A stretch of DNA of 64,000 bases from Icerya purchasi. Its lineage: Eukaryota > Arthropoda > Insecta > Hemiptera > Monophlebidae. This document shows positions 55,690 to 64,000 of this stretch, piece after piece. The notes under the pieces are model-generated. The model saw nothing but the letters and a program-made list of their open reading frames with translations, made no database searches and had not been told where the DNA came from. Positions within the stretch are counted from its first letter, which is position 1. Every line of letters begins with the position of its first letter. The translations under genes were made by a program, and so were the position numbers. Location of the stretch: the NCBI GenBank assembly GCA_039619475.1, contig CM077116.1, forward strand, positions 249,745,440 through 249,809,439, in the 5' to 3' direction.

Positions 55690-57860
55690 TAAAAACAAAT
55701 ATAAAAATCACTAAAAACATCACATCTAAAAATCATAAGTAAAAATGAGAAGCATAATAAACATAATCTATTATTTTCAGCAGTTCCAAAGTGAAATATC
55801 TTCAGCAATTAATTGCTAACTTTTTTTATTTTTCAATTTTAAAAATATTCATACGAATAATGAAAATATTTTTATCTTAAAGAGCAGACTAATAGTGTAA
55901 ATAAGTCGACTATTTAAAAACAAAACTGTCACCTCCTTTACTAATATATTTCCTATTGGACCGTTGGTAATAAAATCAATTATTTTTCGCATATTTAATC
56001 CGTGCTATACTTAGTTCTTGTATGTATTTGGTTTTTCTGTTTTATATTATTTTGAGGGATTTCAAAGGTATTATTGTACGTCTGATTCTTTTTATGTCAT
56101 TCGGGCTGAAGTAATATAAAATTCACTTATTCCACACGTATTAATATTATCATATATAACAATTTTTGGGTTTTTTTCCCTTACCATGAGCTTTGTATAA
56201 CTGCATAGGTCATTATGTTATACAGCAATTCATAGAGTTTAAATGACTGGATCGATCTGATTTGTTTTAATATGTTAAAATTCCATTACGGCGGATATAT
56301 CGTTGCAGATTTTAACAAATAACAATTTGAATTAAAACTTAAAATAACTATACTCAGTATGGTATGCAGTAAATAAAATAAGGTATTTTTATAGATTAGG
56401 TAATTTAGATTTCATGTTTAAGGAACGACGTCCATATTTTCCTATGTCGCTTTTTATAATTTTTTAAATATATTTTCAAGACTTCAGGAAGTTTATTGAA
56501 AAATAAATCTCCCATATACACTACCTTTGCTCTCATCTTGGATTTAACAAAGTGAGATTCATCAATATACAGTTTTACCTTGGAACACAAGGATTTTAAA
56601 TTTATACTCATGTTTTAAGACAAAACCTAGATTTGATTTATAAGCAAGATAATAATTTCACACATGTTACATACATATTCAGTTCATCAAAATATTTACA
56701 TAAACTCTGAATATTCAACATAAAAAGATTAATTTTATTTTTGAAGTTCATTTTGGTTCAAAATAATGTTTACACTTCCATACCTTGATTATATAGTTAT
56801 GAGGTAAATTAAATAACATATATCATTTAACACTGCGATAATTAAGACTAAAAGTAAAATTTCTTAAAAAAAACAAATCTAAAATGAAATAAAACGGTGT
56901 AAAAATTATCCAGATATTATTAAAGTAACGTGCGATATTTCATTACTAGGACAACTGGGTAATATTAGTTAAATTCGGTAAGATATACATTAAAGAGATA
57001 AAATAAATATTTATGTTATAATTACCAAGAACGCCATAAAAATAATGGCTAAGTTAATGCTGTGTAGTTTACTAATAACTGAATGAACTAAACGAATAAT
57101 CAGTTTACTTTCCTTCATTCCATTTGTATTATTTTTTCCATTTCTTCTTTATATTTACTATTAATATAGATGTACGATTTTATGATCATATAAATCATCT
57201 CTATGCATACTACATTTATGCAATAATTATGAAATAATACCAACGCACAGTGTAGAAGAATAGTTTAAGTAAGAATATTTTACAGTTGTCTTAATTAGTA
57301 TAATATGTTATTAAAAAATACTGCTATTTCTATATGAAAATTTAACATGCACTCTTCTGGGAAAATATTAAAAATAGCAGAAAATGGAATTTTAGTGTTG
57401 TTATATAATGTTAATATGTGTAAAATAAGTGAATTTATTACTTTAGCCCAAATAACATAAAAAGAATCACGCAAACTATCAGGCATACCTATGAAAACCT
57501 CTAAAATAATATAAAACAGAAAAACAAGAACAATAGCATGGATTGAATAAGAGAAAAATAATTAATTTTATTACCAGTGATCTAATGGAAAATATATTAG
57601 TAAAGGAAGTGATAGTTTTGTTTTAAATAATCGAGTTACTGATTTTAATAGACCATTAATCTGCTCTTAATAAAAATAGTTTCATTATTTGCATGAATAT
57701 TTTTAAAATTGAAAAATAAAAGTTACCGATTAATTGCTGAAGATATTTCGCTTTGGAACTGTTAAAGATAATAAATTATGATTATTACGCTTTTTCTCCG
57801 TTATAATAAGATTAAAAAGTGTACATAAGTAATGTATTTCACAGACGGAGTCATTTTTCA
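55690..57860. repeat. Large diverged inverted duplication (arms about 470 bp)
   Basis: The left arm 55690-56163 and the right arm 57396-57860 match as reverse complements through long blocks: GTTCCAAAG.GAAATATCTT, CAGCAATTAAT, TTTTTCAATTTTAAAAATAT, CCTTTACTAATATATTT, TTTTTCTGTTTTATATTATT and AAATTCACTTATT. The roughly 1.2-kb centre holds a 68-codon minus-strand frame (56405-56611) rich in Lys that I do not recognise. Identity by eye is about 75-80%. Confidence 0.78.
57298..57500 (-). other. Possible exon in the right arm of the inverted duplication
   Basis: On the minus strand a pyrimidine-rich TATTATTTTAG acceptor-like site at 57511-57501 precedes an open stretch VFIGMPDSLRDSFYVIWAKV, continuing through SAIFNIFPEECMLNFHIEIA to a stop at 57295-57297. 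The equivalent site in the left arm (near 56055) is altered to TTTTGAG and its frame is broken. This could be a decayed exon of an unrecognised gene copied in inverted orientation, or chance. Confidence 0.2.
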
Positions 57861-58092
57861 AAATCCGAAAATGATAGAACATATTCTGTAAATTGCGATG
57901 TTGCAATTTGAAAAAATAATTATTTATTAAAAATAGTATATGACAAAAAGTTAGCACAGTGCAGAGTTGTATTGCAATTATGTAGGTACAACAATAATAA
58001 TGCGGTGATTGTAAGTTTTTTAATAAATAACTATTTTTTCTAATTGCAACATCGCAGTTTACGGAATGTGTTCTACCATTATTTTCGGATTT
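57861..58092. repeat. Foldback: 73-77-bp inverted arms, 82-bp spacer
   Basis: Arms 57861-57933 and 58016-58092 are reverse complements at about 85-90%. Shared blocks are AAATCCGAAAAT, TAGAACA.ATTC.GTAAA, TGCGATGTTGCAATT and TTATTTATTAAAAA. It abuts the right arm of the larger inverted duplication and lies just upstream of the truncated Jockey-like element. Confidence 0.82.
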
Positions 58093-58135
58093 ACTGTTAT
58101 ATAGGCATGAAAATAAAAAATAATATTTTTTATTT

Positions 58136-59831
58136 ATACAAGATTGGTAATAATCAAACCTACTGCTCATGGGAAAGAGTGAACTCGCCATCCATAAAAT
58201 ATGTGTCACCAGGAGAAGTCAAAGCAGTAATAAAGACTTTAAACCCAAAGAAGGCCCCCGGCTATGATCTGATCACACCTAAAATAGTAAAGCAATTACC
58301 TCGCAAAGCAGTAGTATTGCTAACCTACATATATAATGCAATGTTGAGATTGTCATATTTCCCGACACAATGGAAACTTGCGCAAATTATTCTAATACTC
58401 AAAGAAGGTAAACCACCGGAAAAAACAGGGTCCTACAGACCGATATCGTTGCTGCCTGTTTTGTCAAAAATATTTGAGAAGTTGTTGCACAAAAGACTAG
58501 TGGAAATAGTTGGAAACACGATTCCGCTGCATCAATTCGGGTTCAGGCAGAAACACGGCACTATTGAACAGGTACACCGTATCGTCTGTAAAATTGAAGA
58601 CTGCTTGGAAAAAAAGGAAGTCTGCACTGCTGTCTTCCTTGATGTTGAAAAAGCCTTCGATACTGTGTGGCATTCAGGACTGATGGACAAATTGGCGAAA
58701 ATACTACCTACTCCGTATTGCGTGCTGCTGAAATCGTATCTGCAGCATCGAACATTTCGGGTCAAAAGTGGTGAATCCTTGTCGGCAGTACGTGAAATAG
58801 GCGCCGGTGTACCGCAAGGTAGCGTACTGGGGCCATTACTATATGTCATATACACATCTGATGTACCAGAGGTTGAAAATGTCGACATCGCCACGTTTGC
58901 AGATGACACTGCGCTGGTCTGCTCCGCTAATGACTTACAGGAGTGCATTACGAATGTGCAACATGCGGTCACAGAAGTGGCATCGTGGTTTGACAAGTGG
59001 CGCCTTAAAATAAATACGATTAAGTCAACGCACGTAACATTCACAAACCGTCATATAACTTCGGTGCCAAAAATCTGTATCGGTAATAACGAAATACCAC
59101 AAAAAAATACTGCATGCTATCTTGGTATACACATGGATAACAAACTAACTTGGAGGCACCACATAATGATGAAACGTAAGCACTTGGACATCAGGCTCCG
59201 CAATATGAACTGGCTAGTAGGAAGACAATCCGAATTGACGATGGAGAACAAGATATTACTCTATGAGATGCTATTAAAGCCAATTTGGCGGTACGGAGCA
59301 CCGTTATGGGGATGTTCGAAACACACTAATATACAAATCTTGCAACGATTCCAAAACAAAGTACTGCGTATGATGACAAACGCTCCCTGGTTCATTCCAA
59401 ATAAAACGCTACATACCGATTTCGACGTGAAGTATGTTTCCGAAGTAGTATCAGAGGAGGCGACGAAGTACCTTCGTCGACTGGAGAATCACGATAATCC
59501 GCTAGCGATCGCACTGATGGACAACTCCGAGGAAGTTAGGCGTCTACAGAGAAGGAAAGTTTTTGATTTAACCGTGTAAACGTGCATTTAACTGCGTAAG
59601 CACCAGAAATTGCCCACCAACGGGTGGTTGCATTTCTGTCACGCTGGCCTCTTCTTAGTCATGTTCTTTCCTGTCCCTCTCCCTCCCAACCTTCTCCACT
59701 CTGCACCTTCCATCCTATCCCTCCCCCTCCTAGCCTTCTCCACTCCGCACCTTTCATATAAAGATCTGCTAGATAGCCTGTAAGGGCTAGTTGTAGAAGG
59801 GAAATAAAAAAAAAAAAAAAAAAAATACAAG
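58136..59831 (+). mobile_element. 5'-truncated Jockey-like element with poly(A) and target duplication
   Basis: ATACAAG occurs at 58136-58142 and 59825-59831, and the match extends to 10 of 11 bases (ATACAAGATTG/ATACAAGTTTG). The element starts within the RT region and ends in poly(A) at about 59807-59825. The 3'UTR has a hairpin at 59606-59639 (AGAAATTGCCCACC..GGTGGTTGCATTTCT) and a two-copy 44-bp pyrimidine-rich tandem repeat (59671-59758). Confidence 0.82.
58146..59579 (+). CDS. Jockey-like reverse transcriptase, open but lacking endonuclease
   Basis: Element-derived coding begins near 58146. The in-frame ATG at 58044 lies in the flanking foldback. Blocks: NPKKAPGYDLITPKIVKQLP, YRPISLLPVLSKIFEKLLH, FGFRQKHGTIEQVHRI, FLDVEKAFDTVWH, AGVPQGSVLGPLLYVIYTSD and FADDT, whose Asp pair is 287/288 counting from the ATG at 58044 (nucleotides 58902-58907). 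YLGIHMDNKLTW and APLWGCSKHTN follow. It ends LQRRKVFDLTV without RNase H, like the complete element at 15.4-19.8 kb, to which it is related at clade level but not the same family. The frame is open to its stop, so decay since insertion is small. It cannot insert without an endonuclease. Confidence 0.9.
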   Translation, partial: GNNQTYCSWERVNSPSIKYVSPGEVKAVIKTLNPKKAPGYDLITPKIVKQLPRKAVVLLTYIYNAMLRLSYFPTQWKLAQIILILKEGKPPEKTGSYRPISLLPVLSKIFEKLLHKRLVEIVGNTIPLHQFGFRQKHGTIEQVHRIVCKIEDCLEKKEVCTAVFLDVEKAFDTVWHSGLMDKLAKILPTPYCVLLKSYLQHRTFRVKSGESLSAVREIGAGVPQGSVLGPLLYVIYTSDVPEVENVDIATFADDTALVCSANDLQECITNVQHAVTEVASWFDKWRLKINTIKSTHVTFTNRHITSVPKICIGNNEIPQKNTACYLGIHMDNKLTWRHHIMMKRKHLDIRLRNMNWLVGRQSELTMENKILLYEMLLKPIWRYGAPLWGCSKHTNIQILQRFQNKVLRMMTNAPWFIPNKTLHTDFDVKYVSEVVSEEATKYLRRLENHDNPLAIALMDNSEEVRRLQRRKVFDLTV

Positions 59832-60184
59832 TTTGTGTTTTTTAAAATAACGATTGATGGCACATCTAGACATGAATATGAATAATTATGTTCAATTTTA
59901 TGTCCATATGTTTAGTAGTTTTTTTTATAATGGCTGGAACAAGAAATGCTCATTATGATCTATAAGTAGTCTCGTTTCGCTCGCCTAAATTAATAAGTAT
60001 TACCAATGCGTAAATTAATTATAAATGTAACGTTAATAGTTATCAGGGTCGGATCTAAGGGGTAAGAGCCAAATTTTCCGCATGCAAAATTCAAGTTTCT
60101 TTTCCCAAAATACTCAGTACTGTAAAAATGGAAGATTTTAAATTTGCGTTTTTTTTTTTTTTTGGTCTTAAAAATAATTTAATT
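59832..60184. other. No gene recognised
   Basis: AT-rich, with a T run at 60149-60163. Confidence 0.4.
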
Positions 60185-60520
60185 TTCGTACTTCCTGCAT
60201 CCTGATCTCTGTTCTCATCTGCCTTTATTCTACATTTTGCCCTTTTCAATCTGCTTCTAATTACTTTGTGACCTCGATATCGCGTTTTATTCGAATGTTT
60301 GACCATTTCTGCTGAGTAATCGTTCTTCTACTCTTCGCTACACTTAACTCGGTTTACCCCTACTCCCCCCTTTACTTATATTCTCTCATTTCCTTCTGCT
60401 TCTGTTTGTTCCAGCTCTCAAATTGTTTTTAAAGTTTTAAGAATACAACTTTATTTTCTCCCTCTTCTCATTTCTTTGGCTAATGTCCTTGTTGAAAGAC
60501 TTATTAAAAAAAAAAGATAA
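60185..60520 (+). pseudogene. Family A non-LTR fragment, decayed, with poly(A) (copy 8)
   Basis: One frame reads LPAS, then PRYRVLFECLTISAE and TPPFTYILSFPSASV, matching LLPA, CDVNHLLFEC and TPYCAHYILSLPS of the 11.1 kb copy with stops between. It aligns with 25.66-25.87 kb over TAATTACTTT..GTGACCT and TTCTCTCATTT.CTTCTGCTT. The end TGGCTAATGTCCTTGTTGA and A run at 60505-60515 match the family terminus. Confidence 0.6.
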
Positions 60521-61860
60521 AAGGACAACCAAAAGCAGCGTGTAAGCGATGAATCGAACGCTAACCATTCTTTAGCTAAGAAATAAGGCTGATTTGCGGG
60601 AGGAAGAGAGGGAGTCAGCGATTTAAAAAGCCTGCAAAGGATCTTAGGCACGTTTCAGCGGCCTTACGCAATTAATTAAGTCACGATAAACGCCAAGATA
60701 TTTCCGAGGAAATGATAGTAAGACACACTTTTCGACGCTGGAGGAAAATTCGCTAGTGCAGCGAGCGGCGTTATTAGCGAGGTCAAAGGTTACCGCAAAA
60801 CGGACGCTAGTTAAAACATTCAGACAAGAGTCGAGATTCGTATGCTTACCTTCGGACCGACAGCGACACCGAACTGACGCGAAGCCCCGAAAAGCACTCA
60901 AAACTTTCCTCGTTATTCGTTTTTCCTTTTTTGAGAACTGCCATTAACACTCCTTCCCGACGACGACCCGCGTGTCCGCTTGTAAAGCTGAAAACATCGA
61001 GTACAAAGTATTTTCAAATTTTGAATTCGCCAGAAGTGCCTTCAATTTCGCTCTCTTAATATTTCCCAGTTCAATTGTAAAATCGCGTTTATCGCGACGC
61101 ACTGTACAAGCGACTGTTTCAACTGAGGCGACGAATCTGCACAATTTGTCCTCGCCTAACTTCTCGGCCACTTCGCACGTGCCTTTTTTCTCCGGCACTG
61201 AACAATTTCTGCGTTGAGACGCATTTCCCGAGTGCCGAGGAGGGGGCAAGCCAGTCGCCGCATATGCTAGTTTAATTTTATTCGTTCGACCAGCACCGAG
61301 TTAATCCGTATTCGAAACGAAATTTTTAATTTTCACCAGTTTAGTATTTGGAAAGTATTTTTCCTGCTCCGATACAAGGGCGAAAATTCGAGTTGTTTTG
61401 AAGTTATTTTTCGATGGTTTTCCGGGTTTTCTTTATTTTCTTCTTTTTCCAGTGGCAAACGAAGCAAATTACCGTTCGGCGACGAAAGGATTGCCCGACG
61501 AGACTGATCAACTCGAATAGTTTAGGTAATGTAAAATCTAATGCGCGACATTGGAAGAAAATACGGAAAACACGAAATAGGAGAAACTGAAAAAATTAAA
61601 CGAATCAGCTCTAACGATTGAACATTAGCCGGGAAAGACAGCATTTTTACACAATAAGTCAGAGCTCAATGGTCTAGTATTACACACACTGTATATCTGA
61701 AAATGATCGTATTTAAAATGATGCCTTTTTTGGCTATACGACATTAATGACACGGTCTCAGAAAGCGTCATATTTAATACCTACCGTGTGGAATATTAAT
61801 AAAGTATCATCCGTGTTCCTTTTTGGAGGTACTGTCCGAATTTCCTAGTGTCTCTAATTT
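60521..61860. other. No gene recognised; GC-richer patch at 60640-61260
   Basis: The 60640-61260 stretch is clearly less AT-rich than the surrounding DNA and has overlapping frames on both strands (60644-60901, 60756-60947, 60944-61249, 60972-61217) without recognised domains. No element ends were seen. It is one of few places that might be unique host sequence. Confidence 0.35.
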
Positions 61861-62140
61861 TCAGGCTTGGCTGTAAGTGACTTAAATTTGGAACGAACCA
61901 TCAGCCGGCTAGCTACGGCGATTGAAATAACGAATGAAGTTATCGACGAGAAAACTCGGCAAAGAGAAGACCGCAAATACGAAAAATCGGCCAAAGATTT
62001 GCTTTTATTGAAGATGAAATATTTTGCAAAAGTTCTATCTTGGTTTTTTTGCAAACCGTTACGTTTGTTCTCTTTTTCCGTAAGCGCCTTATATCTTGCA
62101 CGCACGTTTAATTGAGTCTGCCAACAACGTCAGTAATTGT

Positions 62141-62145
62141 GTATA

Positions 62146-62203
<58 letters not shown>

Positions 62204-62250
62204 AACATATATAAATATATATATGTATGTATGTATTTATGTATGTGTAT
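62141..62250. repeat. (TA)n microsatellite with (TATG)n edge
   Basis: A long TA array followed by CATA-type and GTAT units. Confidence 0.9.
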
Positions 62251-64000
62251 GTGGATTTTCGACTAACACTCCCGATTCTTCTATTGAACAAAAATCTTTA
62301 CGCTGGCCGGTATAGCACTCAATGGAAGAAACTTTTTTTTTCATATCCGACTTTTCGGTTTCCATGGTTTCTGAATGCGAGCAATCCTAAATGGTGCCAG
62401 ATCGTCCAAATGGAACTGCTTTAGGATACGGTCTTTTTAATTCTTTGTAAAATATTACTAACACATACACACGGATGTTTAAGAAGTTCCAGCAAGTAAA
62501 TAGTCCCTACAGTGTGTGGCATGTAAGCCAAGTATATTTTGTTATCGAATTTTGAACTACGTGAAATTTTTGTAATGAAACCATTTTTTCCTTGTATGTC
62601 TTATGCAGTTTATAAATTACAAAATTGTGAAGTCGTAGCTTTACAATAAAAATTTCAGGCTGGTAAATAGAAGTATTTTCCATTGTCTAATCATTGGGAC
62701 GTTTTTAATCAAATTACACCGGACAATGATATTGACTAAACTTTGAAAGCTATTCGAAATGGACGTGCAACAAACGAAGAAAAGCACAAAAAGAAAGGCG
62801 TCATTGGATCCCGTCGCAAGTTCCCGCACCACACAGAAATTCTATTCTAGTTGCTGGATCATACGAACGACACCATGATAACACATTGTGTGTGAAGCGA
62901 TTGTCTTCGTAATAATCTGGGCGCATTATAATTCGCTAAATTTCGGAAGCAGCCAACTGTCGCAACGATGAAAATTTGATTTCAACCCGCACACCGAAGT
63001 CGGCACAATTCAATTTACATCGTTCACATGTCTACTGTAAAACAGCCGTGTTTCACAGTTAGAGCTTATGATGGATGTGTGAAAGAAAACTTTTCATTTA
63101 AAAAGTTCGTCTTCCAGCTGAATTGTTACCGTCTAGTCTCTTTACCGGCACTTTTATTTTTGCTGTGATGTTCGAAATTGTTTTATTTAGCACTCTATTA
63201 ATTCAGTGTGAAAAACTAAAGAAAGTATATATATATTTCCGCTTTTCATTGAAGCGTGGATAGGTTTTTGAGACGTGAGTATTTTCTTTAATTTTTTTTC
63301 ATCGTATGCCGGTTTAGTGTAAAAATTGAAGTATTAACTGCAAATTTATGAAGATATGCATATTATTAATCGATAGTAACGGACGATGACGGAAGAAGTA
63401 TGAATGTATCGTCGCCGAACATGGATGGTTGCGCCCCTGTCAGATCGTTACTAATTTAAACAATTCCTCTCCTTCGTGAATTCTAATAACTATTTTCTTT
63501 CCGTTGATTTTCAGGTGTCTCCAACATAGACAATCGGAATACCAGTTGTATTCGTCTAATTTTTTAAAAACTCCGAAGAGTCTCTGTACGCCTTCAGATA
63601 ATTTCGGTAAACGTTTGACCGCAGCATCAGGCTAACATACGCTGAAACTAATCTATCACTGATGACTATTTCGATAGTGCAGCGACGACCGATTCACTGC
63701 TGTCGTGAGCTGTATTCAGCGTTCTTCGAATTTTATTAATTCATGTTTGCTATATGATATTCTTCCTTTTCGAATAGCCCGACTCCAACTGCCGGTATTG
63801 CTCTTTTTGAAGCATGAAACGATATACGGTAGCCGGAAACACGATTAAGCGTTATCTACCCGAGTCTTACAAACGGAGCCATATCTCGCAGTACGAAATA
63901 ACCAAATCGGTGGAGAGGTCTTGGACGTGAACGCGATCGAACGTTAAATGTACCACAGTTCCATAGGGAGGACAACACCGAGTTTAAAACTTATGTGTAC
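62251..64000. other. No gene recognised
   Basis: AT-rich, with short frames lacking motifs. I see no RT, transposase or RNA gene signal up to the right edge. Confidence 0.35.

Noticed and set aside
58532..59044. A 170-codon minus-strand frame
   Set aside because: Antisense shadow of the Jockey-like RT palm region.
62690..62860. A possible helix-turn-helix fragment reading KAIRNGRATNEEKHKKKG
   Set aside because: Too short, with no catalytic motif, terminal repeats or supporting context.
1..64000. Prokaryotic systems (operons, CRISPR, prophage, toxin-antitoxin)
   Set aside because: Composition, lack of long adjacent ORFs, and insect-type transposons are incompatible with a bacterial or phage origin.
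1..64000. LTR retrotransposons or endogenous viral elements
   Set aside because: No paired long direct repeats, protease or integrase motifs, or capsid-like genes were recognised in any frame.

Overview
The window looks like non-coding, repeat-dominated DNA from an animal, most probably an insect. It is AT-rich, full of A/T homopolymers and microsatellites, and lacks compact operon-like coding. Every recognisable coding region belongs to a transposable element of types common in arthropods: Jockey-like and RTE-like non-LTR retrotransposons, two mariner transposons and a hAT relic. The species cannot be named from the sequence, and no host gene could be established.

Layout. At 0-3.4 kb there is an RTE-like reverse transcriptase tail with a GAA tail, then a minus-strand Jockey-like RNase H relic split by a plus-strand insertion. 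From 3.4 to 9.8 kb there is AT-rich DNA with tandem repeats and a short dispersed repeat (repeat C). From 9.8 to 14.6 kb lie an RTE-like 5' fragment, three minus-strand copies of one non-LTR family (family A) and a decayed RTE-like RT. At 15.37-19.76 kb sits a complete Jockey-clade element with both ORFs open and a 14-bp target-site duplication. At 21.4-22.7 kb there is a decayed RT preceded by a family A fragment. At 25.5-27.9 kb an RT element has landed in a family A copy. Two mariners follow, at 28.93-30.24 kb and 31.55-32.84 kb, the second (Mos1-like) inside a copy of dispersed repeat B. At 34.7-35.5 kb there is a CR1-like RT tail. At 39.6-42.2 kb there is a nearly whole but decayed RTE-like element. 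At 45.3-47.7 kb are an RT fragment, a hAT relic with a nested insertion, a 96-bp tandem duplication and a tRNA-like sequence. From 43 to 58 kb there are four foldback structures. At 54.6-55.2 kb there is a family A copy with a 13-bp target-site duplication, and at 58.1-59.8 kb a 5'-truncated Jockey-like element with an open RT. From 60 to 64 kb there is another family A copy and otherwise unassigned DNA.

How the parts work together. The sequence records successive insertion: elements inside elements, 5' truncations typical of target-primed reverse transcription, and shared 3' ends. Plausible mobilisers are the complete Jockey element (in cis), the open Mos1-like transposase and possibly the other mariner. 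The remaining RT genes lack an endonuclease or are broken. The most unusual observations are eight copies of one 3'-anchored family in 64 kb, a mariner whose catalytic spacing is D36D instead of D34D, the previously unlabelled repeats B and C, and the cluster of foldbacks, one of which duplicates a possible exon.
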